Shown here: piece after piece, positions 1 through 8,564 of the stretch
How the letters are laid out: each line of letters starts with the position of its first letter
Numbering within the stretch: position 1 is the first letter of the stretch
NCBI GenBank assembly: GCA_900468805.1
Contig: UEIF01000040.1
Location: 1-64,000, forward strand
DNA: 64,000 nt
Direction of reading: 5' to 3'
Origin: Hyphomicrobiales bacterium
Lineage (GTDB): Bacteria; Pseudomonadota; Alphaproteobacteria; Rhizobiales; Rhizobiaceae
Program-made: the position numbers and the translations under genes
The notes under the pieces: model-generated
Told to the model about the DNA's origin: nothing
What the model saw: the letters and a program-made list of their open reading frames with translations, nothing else
Databases searched by the model: none

Positions 1-357
1 GCCGTCCACTCCAACATCAATGGAATAACATTTTGTTTTTCCAAGAGTATCTCCTCCATTTCGCCTCACTCCGCCAGAGACTTGCCGAGCTTTGCAACAG
101 CGTGCCGCGAAGTCCAGCGAAAAACACCTGTTGGCCTCAGGCAAATTTCCGGCCTGGTCAGCGATAGTACAAGTCTCGAATTCGGACGTTGAATCCAGGA
201 GGCGGCGGGTGCGGAGCGCGGGTTCGGGAGGACGAGGGCGCGATGCCATCGTGACACCGTGAAGGACCTCGGTGTCGTGATCGGACTTCTGGAGTTCAAC
301 TCCGATATGGAGCCGCAAGCCCCACTCGGCTTGAGCGGCTCAGGCGGCCAAATCTCT
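1..357. other. Intergenic region downstream of nadC
   Basis: I see no convincing gene here. The open frames overlap the nadC 3' end or have composition expected of antisense shadows. An inverted repeat (GACACCG at 253-259, CGGTGTC at 270-276) lies about 80 bp beyond the nadC stop and could be part of its transcription end, but no T-run follows on the minus strand. Confidence 0.4.
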
Positions 358-1257
358 CTAGAAGGCTTGGGCGACCCGGCGCAACAGCGTCGCGCTTTCG
401 AGATCGGCTTCGACAAAATCGAGGCCAATATCGAGCACCGGGGCGCTGTGTGTGAGCCAGCCGACCGAGATCAGGTCGACGCCTGAGGCGGCAATGGCAG
501 GTGCCGTTCTTGGCGTCACGCGGCCTGAGGCCTCGGTGATCGCACGCCCGGCAACGATGTCGACTGCCTCGCGGAGCTGATCGGGCGTCATATTGTCGAG
601 AAGGACGGCATCGATCCCCTCGGCCATGGCTTCATGAAGCTGATCGAGCGTGTCGACCTCCACCTCGATCTTGACCATATGGCCGACACCGGTCTTGGCG
701 CGCCGGATTGCTTCCGAAACTCCGCCGGCGATGGCGACATGATTGTCCTTGATCAATACCGCATCATTGAGTGCGAAGCGGTGGTTCATGCCGCCGCCGG
801 CACGCACGGCATATTTTTCCAGCGCTCGGAGACCGGGCGTCGTCTTGCGGGTGCAGACGACAGAGGCTTTCGTATCGCGGATCGCGGTGACGATGCCTGC
901 CGTCACCGTGGCGATCCCGGAGAGATGGCCGAGGAAGTTCAGTGCCGTGCGCTCCGCCGCCAGAAGTCCGCGCGACGGGCCTTCGATGGTGGCGATCACG
1001 CTGCCTGGCTGCACCGTGGCACCATCCGGCAGATGCCGTTTCAGGGTGATGGCGGGATCGACGAGCTGGAAGGCCAGCTCTGCTGCGTCGAGGCCGGCAA
1101 CGACGCCCGGCTGGCGGGCGGCCATGACGACCGTCGAGCGATGATCTGAGGGGATGACGGCTGCCGAGGTGATGTCGCCGGCAAGGCCGAGATCTTCGAC
1201 AAGAGCTGAACGCACCAGCGGCTCGACAATGACGCGCGGAAGGGAAGCGAAGTTCAT
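358..1257 (-). CDS. nadC: Nicotinate-nucleotide pyrophosphorylase (carboxylating)
   Basis: NadC converts quinolinate and PRPP to nicotinate mononucleotide, CO2 and PPi, the last step of de novo pyridine-ring synthesis in the cytoplasm. The protein is 299 aa, close to the usual 280-300. Family motifs are visible: the CTRKTTPGLR stretch, then KYAVRAGGGMNHR, KDNH, and EVEVDTL followed by LLDNM, which form the PRPP/quinolinate site. The start ATG at 1257 begins MNFASL and lies one base after the nadB stop (TGAGATG). A longer frame to 1320 only reads into nadB. It is the last gene of nadA-nadB-nadC, tightly coupled to nadB. Confidence 0.95.
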   Translation of the reverse strand: MNFASLPRVIVEPLVRSALVEDLGLAGDITSAAVIPSDHRSTVVMAARQPGVVAGLDAAELAFQLVDPAITLKRHLPDGATVQPGSVIATIEGPSRGLLAAERTALNFLGHLSGIATVTAGIVTAIRDTKASVVCTRKTTPGLRALEKYAVRAGGGMNHRFALNDAVLIKDNHVAIAGGVSEAIRRAKTGVGHMVKIEVEVDTLDQLHEAMAEGIDAVLLDNMTPDQLREAVDIVAGRAITEASGRVTPRTAPAIAASGVDLISVGWLTHSAPVLDIGLDFVEADLESATLLRRVAQAF

Positions 1258-1258
1258 C

Positions 1259-2803
1259 TCAGGCACTCCTTGCAAAGGGATGGGAGGCTGTGGCCCGGGC
1301 AATTTCCAGGGTTTCGGCAAGCGTCATTGCCCGCCGCACGACTTCAGCACGCTTCAACGGGAAGTCGGTGCGGGCATGGGCGCCGCGCGATTCTGTCCGA
1401 AGGCTGGCAAAGACGGCAATCAATAGCGCAACAATTGCCGGATCGGCGGCCGGGCCGTCGCCTTCGGCCAGCGGCAGCAGGCTTGCGACTGCGCCGTGGA
1501 TCGCGCCTGCATTGCGCAGCACGCCGAGATGGCGCGAGACGATCGGCCGGACAAGCGAGGCATCGGCCACGACCGGCAGCGGATAGGCAGCTTGGGTCAC
1601 AGGCGTGCTTGCTGCCGGACCTGCGAGAATGTCGCATCCTGCGCGCATGCCCATGACGGCAGCCTCCAGCAGCGAATTGCTTGCAAGCCGGTTTGCGCCA
1701 TGCAGCCCTGTCGATGCCGCCTCGCCGGCAACCCAGAGGCCGGCAACGGAACTGCGGCCGGCGGCATCGGTGGCGACACCGCCCATGTGGTAGTGAACGG
1801 CGGGGCGAACGGGGATGAGTTGACGACTGGCATCAATGCCGGCTTCCCGGCAGAGCGCATCGATGACCGGGAAGCGCGTGGCAAAACGATCTCCAAGTGC
1901 CACTCGGGCGTCGAGGAAGACCCTGCCACCGCGCGCGAGTTCCCCACTGATGGCACGCGCCACGACATCGCGCGGCGCAAGTTCTGCGCCTGGCACGCCA
2001 GCCATGAAGCGCTCGCCGCTTTCGTTGACGAGCACGGCACCCTCGCCGCGGACGGCTTCGCTGACCAGCGCCAATGGCTGGCGGCGGGAATTGAGCGCAG
2101 TCGGGTGAAACTGCACGAATTCCATGTCAGCGAGTACCGCGCCAGCGCGCGCCGCAAGCATGATGCCCTGCCCGAAATTGCCCATTGGATTGGTGGACGC
2201 TTCATAAAGCCCGCCGATACCACCGGTCGCCAGCACGATCCGCCGCGTTGGCAGAGTGACGGCGCCGTTGTCCCCGGCGCAGAGGAGCCCGGTCACGCCA
2301 CTCTCGTCGGTCAGGATACGGCGGGCTTCGTGACCTTCGAGCACCGTGATGGAAGGTGTCGCGATAACGGCTGTGACCAGCGCACGGACGATCGCAGCAC
2401 CCGAGCCGTCACCTTCCGCATGCACGACGCGACGGCGGCTATGGGCGGCCTCCAGACCCAGCGAAAAGCTGCCATCAGCCGTCTTATCGAAGCGGACCCC
2501 GGCCCGCTCCAGCGCGGCGATGGCCGCCGGCGCCTCGGCAACGATGCCGGCGGCGATAACGGGATCGCAAAGCCCGTCGCCTGCAGTAAGCGTGTCGGCA
2601 AGATGCAGCTCGGCGCTGTCATCAGCTCCGAGACTGGCGGCAATGCCCCCCTGTGCCCAGGCGCTCGACGTCTGCGCGCCCAGGGCCGCGCGGGTGACGA
2701 TGGTAACGGGCTCTGGGGCAAGGGCCAGCGCCGTCATCAGGCCCGCAAGGCCGCTGCCGACGATGACGGTGCGGCCGTTTAGTCGATCGGCAATCTCGCT
2801 CAT
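1259..2803 (-). CDS. nadB: L-aspartate oxidase
   Basis: NadB is a FAD flavoprotein that oxidises L-aspartate to iminoaspartate, the substrate of NadA. The 514-aa protein has the N-terminal dinucleotide fold (VIVGSGLAGLMTALAL at about residues 14-29), the SSAWAQGGIAA flavin segment, FVQFHPTAL, RGEGAVLVNE, and the C-terminal GLHGANRLASNSLLE block typical of the succinate dehydrogenase/aspartate oxidase flavoprotein family. Its ATG overlaps the nadA stop by 4 bp (ATGA), so the two are probably translationally coupled. Length and motif order are normal. Confidence 0.96.
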   Translation of the reverse strand: MSEIADRLNGRTVIVGSGLAGLMTALALAPEPVTIVTRAALGAQTSSAWAQGGIAASLGADDSAELHLADTLTAGDGLCDPVIAAGIVAEAPAAIAALERAGVRFDKTADGSFSLGLEAAHSRRRVVHAEGDGSGAAIVRALVTAVIATPSITVLEGHEARRILTDESGVTGLLCAGDNGAVTLPTRRIVLATGGIGGLYEASTNPMGNFGQGIMLAARAGAVLADMEFVQFHPTALNSRRQPLALVSEAVRGEGAVLVNESGERFMAGVPGAELAPRDVVARAISGELARGGRVFLDARVALGDRFATRFPVIDALCREAGIDASRQLIPVRPAVHYHMGGVATDAAGRSSVAGLWVAGEAASTGLHGANRLASNSLLEAAVMGMRAGCDILAGPAASTPVTQAAYPLPVVADASLVRPIVSRHLGVLRNAGAIHGAVASLLPLAEGDGPAADPAIVALLIAVFASLRTESRGAHARTDFPLKRAEVVRRAMTLAETLEIARATASHPFARSA

Positions 2804-3771
2804 ATTGCCAGCATCCTCTCCACAGCCCGACGGGCAGCGACAGCGACCGCGGGATCGACGGTCACTTCGTGGCGGTTTTCTTCGAGCGCCGTGCGGATGT
2901 TGGAGAGCGTGATGCGCTTCATGTGCGGGCAGAGATTGCAGGGGCGAATGAACTCAACATCGGGGTGGTGCACGGCGACATTGTCGCTCATTGAGCACTC
3001 GGTCAGCAGCACGACCCGGGCCGGCTTCTTCTGCCCGACATAGTCGGACATGACGGCGGTGGAGCCCGCGAAATCAGCTTCAGCCACGACATCCGGCGGG
3101 CATTCGGGATGGGCAAGCACCGTCACGCCGGGGTGGTTTTCCCGCAGCTGGCGCACATCCTCGGCAGTGAAGAGCTCATGGACCTCGCAATGGCCATGCC
3201 AGGCGATGATCTCGACATTGGTTTCCTTGGCAACATTCTGGGCAAGATACTCGTCGGGGATCATCAGCACTCTGGGCACGCCGAGGGATTCAACCACCTG
3301 TTTGGCATTGCCCGAGGTGCAGCAGATATCCGAGGCGGCTTTGACGGCAGCCGATGTATTGACATAGGTGATGATGGGCACGCCGGGATGAGCCTGGCGC
3401 AGCAGGGCGACATCTTCCGGGGTGATCGAATCTGCCAGCGAACAGCCAGCACCCATATCAGGGATCAGCACCGTCTTTTCCGGGTTCAGGAGCTTTGCCG
3501 TCTCTGCCATGAAATGCACGCCGGCCAGCACGATTACGTCGGCATCGACTTCGATCGCTTTTCTGGCGAGTGCGAGACTGTCGCCGACGATATCGGCAAC
3601 GCCATGGAAGATCTCCGGCGTCTGGTAATTATGCGCCAGGATGACCGCATTGCGCTTGCGCTTCAGTTCCAGGATTGCTTCGACATCGTCCTGAAACGTC
3701 ATCCATTCGGCTTTGGGAATGACGCGGCTGACGCGGTCATACAGGGAAGACGCGGATACGAGGTGGTTCAT
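2800..3771 (-). CDS. nadA: Quinolinate synthase A
   Basis: NadA is a [4Fe-4S] enzyme that condenses iminoaspartate with dihydroxyacetone phosphate to quinolinate. The protein is 323 aa. The three conserved cysteine regions are present: MGAGCSLAD, CCTSGNAKQ and the C-terminal CNLCPHMK, together with AHNYQ near residue 47 and FMAETAK. ATG at 3771 has AGGAG six bases upstream. It is the first gene of nadABC, and two inverted repeats lie in the 69-bp gap to nadQ, pointing to repression by the adjacent NadQ-like protein. Confidence 0.96.
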   Translation of the reverse strand: MNHLVSASSLYDRVSRVIPKAEWMTFQDDVEAILELKRKRNAVILAHNYQTPEIFHGVADIVGDSLALARKAIEVDADVIVLAGVHFMAETAKLLNPEKTVLIPDMGAGCSLADSITPEDVALLRQAHPGVPIITYVNTSAAVKAASDICCTSGNAKQVVESLGVPRVLMIPDEYLAQNVAKETNVEIIAWHGHCEVHELFTAEDVRQLRENHPGVTVLAHPECPPDVVAEADFAGSTAVMSDYVGQKKPARVVLLTECSMSDNVAVHHPDVEFIRPCNLCPHMKRITLSNIRTALEENRHEVTVDPAVAVAARRAVERMLAI

Positions 3772-3785
3772 GGCCGGCTCCTAAT

Positions 3786-3804
3786 TATGCTCGATTTGAG
3801 CATA
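3786..3804. promoter_or_regulatory. NadQ-type operator 1 (perfect inverted repeat)
   Basis: The sequence is TATGCTC-N5-GAGCATA, a perfect 7-5-7 inverted repeat 15 bp upstream of the nadA start and next to its ribosome-binding site. A second, slightly imperfect copy lies 34 bp away. Position and pairing suggest binding of the regulator encoded immediately upstream; that is inference. Confidence 0.7.
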
Positions 3805-3818
3805 TCTCGGGCAAAGAG

Positions 3819-3839
3819 ATATTCTCATGATGAGCATAT
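3819..3839. promoter_or_regulatory. NadQ-type operator 2 (imperfect inverted repeat)
   Basis: The sequence is ATATTCTC-N5-GAGCATAT, an 8-5-8 inverted repeat with one mismatch. It shares the GAGCATA half-site with the copy at 3786-3804, and the centres are 34 bp (about three helical turns) apart, consistent with two dimers bound on the same DNA face. It sits directly after the nadQ stop codon. Confidence 0.65.
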
Positions 3840-3840
3840 G

Positions 3841-4737
3841 TCAATTGCGGGAGAGCGGTAATTTCGTTCCGGCGAGCGCGCGCTCTTCGACGATCGTCTG
3901 GCGGAAGCGGAATAGTTTTGCCGGCCGGCCGCCGGTTTCGCTCGTCGCCTCGCCGGTTTCCTCCACCAGCTCCTGCTGTTCGATCAGGCGGCGGAAGTTC
4001 TGCTTGTGCAGCGTCAGGCCGGCCAGCGCTTCGACGGCCCGCTGCAATTGAAGCAGGGTAAAACTCTCGGGCATCAGTTCGAAGACAACAGGCCGGTACT
4101 TGATCTTGGCGCGAAGCCTTGCAATCCCGGTTGCCAGAATACGGCGGTGATCGGCAAACATCGGCCGGCCGAGATTGTCTTCCCTGCCGCAGCCGGCTTC
4201 AGTGACGAGGCCTGCCTCATAAAGCAGTTCGTAGCGCTGCAGCGTCAGATCCTCGTTCCAGCCGCCGCCGTCGAGCCCGAAGGTGAAGTCGGCGCGGCGA
4301 TGGCGGTATTCGCGCCTGGCCGGATCGGCATCGGCCCAGAGCCGCAGGCCCGCGATGATTTCGTCGAGGATGGCCGGCCGCCCGTCGCGATGGTCCTCCC
4401 AGGGGAAATATTCGTACCAGCCATGCCATCCCGGCCGGCCGGCGCCTGTCTGTTCATTGACGAGGCCGAGATAGCTGATCGAGATGGTGCGCCCGCCCTG
4501 GATGTCATTGTTTCGGTCACGGTCGGCGAAGGTGTAGAGCTGCTCCAGAAAACCGACCGGATGAGCGGTCTGTTCCTGGATCCATTCGCGCAAGCCCGAT
4601 TGCAGCGTGCGATGACCCATTTCGAAGGAACCTGACGGCAGCGCATCGCCCCCCTGGATCGTCATGACGCGCGGTTCGTCGCCCGTCACCGCGACGAGAA
4701 CCGCGATCAATTCCGCATGTGCAAAGCCTATCGTCAC
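3841..4737 (-). CDS. nadQ: NadQ/NrtR-like Nudix-related repressor of NAD synthesis
   Basis: The 298-aa protein has the architecture of Nudix-derived NAD regulators. An N-terminal Nudix-like domain (about residues 5-160, with EMGHRTLQSGLREWIQEQT in the Nudix-box region but without a clear catalytic REXXEE signature) is followed by a winged-helix C-terminal domain (about 200-290, containing LTLHKQNFRRLIEQQELVEETG and GGRPAKLFRF). In alphaproteobacteria such proteins, called NadQ, repress nadABC. Here the gene lies just upstream of nadABC on the same strand, with two inverted repeats between. The Nudix part probably senses a nucleotide rather than hydrolysing one. The gene symbol rests on family and context. 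Confidence 0.82.
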   Translation of the reverse strand: MTIGFAHAELIAVLVAVTGDEPRVMTIQGGDALPSGSFEMGHRTLQSGLREWIQEQTAHPVGFLEQLYTFADRDRNNDIQGGRTISISYLGLVNEQTGAGRPGWHGWYEYFPWEDHRDGRPAILDEIIAGLRLWADADPARREYRHRRADFTFGLDGGGWNEDLTLQRYELLYEAGLVTEAGCGREDNLGRPMFADHRRILATGIARLRAKIKYRPVVFELMPESFTLLQLQRAVEALAGLTLHKQNFRRLIEQQELVEETGEATSETGGRPAKLFRFRQTIVEERALAGTKLPLSRN

Positions 4738-4809
4738 CGGTTACCGAGAATCTGTTCCTGATGGATCTATTCTCTGACATAGGCTGGCACTGATGCCAAT
4801 GGAGGCTCA

Positions 4810-4858
4810 ACCTTCTCCCTCAGCGGAGAGAGGTGTCGGCAGGCGGAAGGGAAGTGGG
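4810..4858. repeat. RIME-like palindromic repeat, degenerate
   Basis: The stretch around CCTTCTCCCTCAGCGGAGAG followed by GTGTCGGCAGGCGGA resembles the Rhizobium intergenic palindromic (RIME) consensus, which pairs a CTTCTCCCC/GGGGAGAAG stem with a GGCAGGCGGAT tail. It lies in the nadQ/cox intergenic space. Recognition is from memory of the family pattern and the copy is imperfect. Confidence 0.45.
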
Positions 4859-4948
4859 GCGGTGCTTACCAACGAATTCTGCGAAACGATCCGGCAATGA
4901 TTGCTTTCGCCGCAACTTTTCCGTGGCTCATGGAGCCGCCCGCCCCTT

Positions 4949-5314
4949 CTACGGCCCGGCTCCAAAAAAGGCGAGCCGGGTCAAGATCGTATAGTCCGCT
5001 TCCGATACCATCAACGCCACGAAAACCAGCACCAGCACCGGCGGCAGCAGGATGGCGTAGACCAGCGCCAGCCGTTCCCAGGCCATGTGCATGAAGACAG
5101 CGACGATAAGCCCGGCCTTCAGCATCATGAACAGCAGGATGAGTGTCCACCTCGTATAGCTTTGGAAGCCGAGATAATCGACCATGTAGGAAAAGGCGCT
5201 GAGCACGAAGAGCAGGCCCCAGACGAGGAGATAGAGCCGGATCGGATGCTGCTGTCCAGTATGTGCCTGAGCATGCGCCGTTTGGGTTTGTGCATGCGCC
5301 GTTGTCTCGCTCAT
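4949..5314 (-). CDS. Cytochrome c oxidase subunit IV-like membrane protein
   Basis: This 121-aa protein has a His/Gln/Ala-rich cytoplasmic N-terminus (about 25 aa) and three hydrophobic segments (about 29-48, 57-77, 84-106), the layout of prokaryotic oxidase subunit IV (CyoD/CtaF-like) proteins, which help assemble or stabilise the heme-copper oxidase. The start is the ATG at 5314, giving MSETTAHAQ. The longer frame to 5512 runs antisense through the subunit III gene and is rejected. It is the last gene of the five-gene oxidase operon, 7 bp after the preceding stop. Confidence 0.82.
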   Translation of the reverse strand: MSETTAHAQTQTAHAQAHTGQQHPIRLYLLVWGLLFVLSAFSYMVDYLGFQSYTRWTLILLFMMLKAGLIVAVFMHMAWERLALVYAILLPPVLVLVFVALMVSEADYTILTRLAFFGAGP

Positions 5315-5321
5315 AACGACC

Positions 5322-6041
5322 TCACCACAGATAAAAAAATGCGAAGATGAAGACCCAGACCAGGTCGACGAAGTGCCAGTAGAGGCCCATGATCTCGACC
5401 GCCTCGTAGCGGCCTTTCCGGCTGGTGAAGAAGCCGCGCCGTTCCACGTCGAAATCACCCCGCCAGACCTTGCGGGCGATGATGAGGAGGAAGATGACAC
5501 CAACAGTGACATGGGTGCCGTGAAAGCCTGTGATCATGAAGAAGGTCGATCCGAACTGTGCTGCCCCCCACGGGTTCTCCCAGGGTCGCACGCCTTCGGT
5601 GATCAGCTTCGTCCATTCGAAGGCCTGCATGCCGACGAAACATGCTCCGAGAAACGCCGTGAGCAGCATCAGGACAGCTGTCTTGTGGCGGTCGCGGCGA
5701 TAGCCGAAATTGACCGCCATCGCCATGGTGCCGCTGCTAGAGATCAGCACGAAGGTCATGATGGCGATCAGGATCAGCGGAACGTCCTGGCCGCCGATAT
5801 GGAGCGCGAAGACCTCGCTCGGATTGGGCCAGGGGACCGGCGTCGACATGCGCGCGGTCATATAGGCGATCAGGAAACAGCCGAAGACGAAGGTGTCGCT
5901 GAGCAGAAAGATCCACATCATCGCCTTGCCCCAGGAGGCGGTCTTGAAGGCGCGCTGATCGGAGCTGAAATCGGCCGCGACACCGCGCAGGCCAGATGGC
6001 CTGAGGCCTGGCTCGCCGTGCGTCTCGATTGTCTGTGCCAT
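5322..6041 (-). CDS. coxP: Cytochrome c oxidase subunit III (CoxP-like)
   Basis: A 239-aa subunit III of a heme-copper oxidase, with about five membrane segments after a 35-aa N-terminal tail. The family features FEWTKLI, ITGFHGTHVTVGVIFL and YWHFVDLVWVFIFAFFYLW are all present. Subunit III does not carry redox cofactors; it stabilises the core and its proton uptake. It follows a second subunit-III-like gene by 9 bp. Two subunit-III-type genes after subunits II and I match the coxMNOP arrangement known in Bradyrhizobium; the symbol is by that analogy. Confidence 0.85.
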   Translation of the reverse strand: MAQTIETHGEPGLRPSGLRGVAADFSSDQRAFKTASWGKAMMWIFLLSDTFVFGCFLIAYMTARMSTPVPWPNPSEVFALHIGGQDVPLILIAIMTFVLISSSGTMAMAVNFGYRRDRHKTAVLMLLTAFLGACFVGMQAFEWTKLITEGVRPWENPWGAAQFGSTFFMITGFHGTHVTVGVIFLLIIARKVWRGDFDVERRGFFTSRKGRYEAVEIMGLYWHFVDLVWVFIFAFFYLW

Positions 6042-6050
6042 CTGTACCCC

Positions 6051-6764
6051 CTAATTCAGCAATGTTCGGCAGAGATCGACGAAATCATTCGCCCAGCCGG
6101 CAAAAAGCGCAAAGAGCAGGAGCCAGACGGCGAGCATGAAATGCGAATAGATGGCGGAAAGATCGACACTGAGGCGCAGCCTTTCCGGCGCCACGTCGAC
6201 TGCGAATGCCTTCACCGTCGTGTGGGCGAGCACGGCAAGTCCGCCGAGGATATGCAACCCGTGCAGGCCGGTCAGCATGTAGAAGAAGCTGTTGGCGGGA
6301 TTGTCTGCCAGCACGTAGCCGGCTGCCGTCAGCTCGCGCCATGCCTGGATCTGCCCGACGAGAAAGGCGACGGCAAGCGCAAGTGCGCCAACAAGTGCCG
6401 GCCGCAGGGCCTCCATGCGGCCGTGCTGTGCTTCTCGTTTGGCCCATTGCAGTGCAGCGCTGCTCAGGGCGAGTGCGGCGGTATTTACCCAGAGGAGGCG
6501 CGGAACCGGCATCCCCCACCAGTCCGCCGACGCCGCACGCATGAAATAAGCGCTGACGGCAAGGCTGAAGAGCGCGCCGACGACCCCGAGAAACACGAAG
6601 AGGCCGATTTTGACCGCTGGCACAGGTTGCCGATCGGCGCCGTCATGGGCCGGCAGCTGCACCGACCCGGTTTCGAGCCAGGGCTTGGAGGTCAGGCGCT
6701 GCCCGGAAAGCCACCAGACGATGATGGCGCCGATTGCGGCAAGAAAGATCAGCATGACGTTCAT
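6051..6764 (-). CDS. coxO: Second subunit III-family protein of the oxidase (CoxO-like)
   Basis: A 237-aa membrane protein with an N-terminal helix (about 3-20), a 30-aa loop, and about five further helices. The segment FFYMLTGLHGLHILGGLAVL and the end LSAIYSHFMLAVWLLLFAL identify the heme-copper oxidase subunit III superfamily, although the protein is more divergent than the gene downstream. Its start overlaps the subunit I stop by 4 bp (6761-6764). The symbol follows the coxMNOP analogy and is less certain than the family call. Confidence 0.78.
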   Translation of the reverse strand: MNVMLIFLAAIGAIIVWWLSGQRLTSKPWLETGSVQLPAHDGADRQPVPAVKIGLFVFLGVVGALFSLAVSAYFMRAASADWWGMPVPRLLWVNTAALALSSAALQWAKREAQHGRMEALRPALVGALALAVAFLVGQIQAWRELTAAGYVLADNPANSFFYMLTGLHGLHILGGLAVLAHTTVKAFAVDVAPERLRLSVDLSAIYSHFMLAVWLLLFALFAGWANDFVDLCRTLLN

Positions 6765-8539
6765 GCCGGCACCTCGCGTGTGACGCCGTCGCTTGCCGGC
6801 ACATTCTGCGGGATGAAATCCTCCGCCGCGCCAGGCACGCTGTAGTCATAGGCCCAGCGGTAGACGACAGGCAGATCCTTGCCCCAGTTGCCGTGCGCAG
6901 GCGGCGTCTGCGGCGTCTGCCATTCGAGCGTCGTTGCCCGCCATGGATTGCCGCCCGCCTCCCTGCCGCGCAAAAGGCTCCAGACCAGATTGAACAGGAA
7001 GACCATCTGCCCGGCCCCGACGATCAGCGCCATGACGGTTATGAAGATATTCAGCGTATGGGCCGAAGACGGAACGAAGGCCGTCTCTCCCATCTCGAAG
7101 TAGCGGCGCGGCACGCCGAGCAGGCCGAGATAATGCATCGGAAAGAAGATCGCATAGGTGCCGAGGAAGGTGATCCAGAAGTGGATCTGGCCAAGCGCCT
7201 CGTTCAGCATGCGGCCTGTCACCTTCGGATACCAGTGATAGATTGCCCCGAAGATGACGAGGATCGGCGCGACCCCCATGACCATGTGGAAATGGGCGAC
7301 GACGAACATCGTATCCGACAGCGGCACGTCGACGACGACATTGCCGAGGAAAAGGCCGGTCAGGCCGCCATTGACGAAAGTGACGATGAAGGCGAGCGCA
7401 AAGAGCATCGGCAGCGTCAGGTGGATGTCGCCGCGCCACAGCGTCAGGACCCAGTTGTAGACCTTGATCGCCGTGGGCACAGCGATGATCAGCGTCGTGG
7501 TGGCAAAGAAGAAGCCGAAGGCCGGGTTCATGCCGCTGACATACATATGGTGCGCCCAGACGACGAAGCTTAAGCCCCCGATGATGACGATCGCCCAGAC
7601 CATCATGCGGTAGCCGAAAATGTTCTTGCGCGCATGCGTGCTGATCAGGTCCGAAACGATGCCGAAAGCCGGAAGTGCGACGATATAGACCTCTGGATGG
7701 CCGAAGAACCAGAAGAGGTGCTGGAACAGGATCGGGCTGCCACCGCCATGATTCAGCTGCTCGCCCATCTCCACGATCGCCGGCATGAAGAAGCTGGTGC
7801 CGAGCACGCGGTCGAACAGCATCATGACGCAGGCGACGAAGAGGGCCGGAAAGGCCAAGAGCGCCATCACGGTCGCGGTGAAGATGCCCCAGACGGTGAG
7901 CGGCATGCGCATCAGCGTCATGCCGCGCGCCCGTCCCTGCAGCACGGTCACCACATAGTTCAACCCGCCCATGGTAAAGCCGATGATGAAGACGATCAGC
8001 GAGGTGAGCATCAAGAGGATGCCCCAGTCCTTGCCGCCGGGCGTGCCGGAGAGAACGGATTGCGGAGGATAAAGCGTCCAGCCGGCCCCGGTCGGGCCAC
8101 CGGGGGCGAAAAAGCCCGCGACCAGAATCAGCACGGCGACGAGGTAGATCCAGTAGCTCAGCATGTTCGCGTAGGGGAAAACCATGTCGCGCGCGCCGAC
8201 CATCAGCGGAATGAGGTAATTGCCGAAGCCGCCGAGGAACAGCGCGGTCAACAGATAGATCACCATGATCATGCCGTGCATGGTGATGAACTGATAATAG
8301 TGATCGGCATCGATGAAAGAGAGAGCGCCGGGAAAGGCAAGTTGAATCCGCATCAGCCAGGAGAGCACCAGCGCCACCAGGCCGATCGCGATCGCCGTCA
8401 CCGAATATTGCACGGCGATGATCTTGGCGTCCTGGCTGAACACGTATTTCGTCCACCAGCTTCGCGGATGATAGAGCTCGACATCCTCGACTTCGGCGGA
8501 TGGGATGGCGCCCGCGCTGCCGGATGGAATCTCGACCAT
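6761..8539 (-). CDS. coxN: Cytochrome c oxidase subunit I (CoxN-like)
   Basis: The catalytic subunit of a heme-copper oxidase, 592 aa with about 12 or more membrane helices. Ligand motifs are visible in order: MHGMIMVIYLL (low-spin heme His), WFFGHPEVYIVALPAFG (CuB His and the cross-linked Tyr, as in A-type oxidases), VWAHHMYVSGM (two CuB His) and VVAHFHMVMG (heme a3 and heme a His). ATG at 8539 gives MVEIPSG and has GGAAGG upstream; a longer frame to 8695 runs into the subunit II gene and lacks family homology. It is the second gene of the operon, after subunit II. Confidence 0.94.
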   Translation of the reverse strand: MVEIPSGSAGAIPSAEVEDVELYHPRSWWTKYVFSQDAKIIAVQYSVTAIAIGLVALVLSWLMRIQLAFPGALSFIDADHYYQFITMHGMIMVIYLLTALFLGGFGNYLIPLMVGARDMVFPYANMLSYWIYLVAVLILVAGFFAPGGPTGAGWTLYPPQSVLSGTPGGKDWGILLMLTSLIVFIIGFTMGGLNYVVTVLQGRARGMTLMRMPLTVWGIFTATVMALLAFPALFVACVMMLFDRVLGTSFFMPAIVEMGEQLNHGGGSPILFQHLFWFFGHPEVYIVALPAFGIVSDLISTHARKNIFGYRMMVWAIVIIGGLSFVVWAHHMYVSGMNPAFGFFFATTTLIIAVPTAIKVYNWVLTLWRGDIHLTLPMLFALAFIVTFVNGGLTGLFLGNVVVDVPLSDTMFVVAHFHMVMGVAPILVIFGAIYHWYPKVTGRMLNEALGQIHFWITFLGTYAIFFPMHYLGLLGVPRRYFEMGETAFVPSSAHTLNIFITVMALIVGAGQMVFLFNLVWSLLRGREAGGNPWRATTLEWQTPQTPPAHGNWGKDLPVVYRWAYDYSVPGAAEDFIPQNVPASDGVTREVPA

Positions 8540-8564
8540 GATCTCTCTTCCTTCCTTTGCCGGT

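Noticed and set aside
1496..2782. Long open frame on the plus strand opposite nadB
   Set aside because: It is an antisense shadow of the GC-rich nadB gene, with many His/Arg/Asp and no family pattern; the minus strand has all NadB motifs.
5315..5512. N-terminal extension of the subunit IV gene to 5512
   Set aside because: The added 66 residues are Ser/Arg-rich and lie inside the subunit III gene. The ATG at 5314 fits the family N-terminus.
5373..6845. 490-codon open frame opposite the oxidase subunit III genes
   Set aside because: Low-complexity Arg/His/Asp-rich sequence and no family motifs. It covers two real membrane-protein genes on the other strand.
6846..8456. Long second frame on the minus strand inside subunit I
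   Set aside because: Arg/His-rich out-of-frame translation of coxN; the coxN frame contains all heme and copper ligands.
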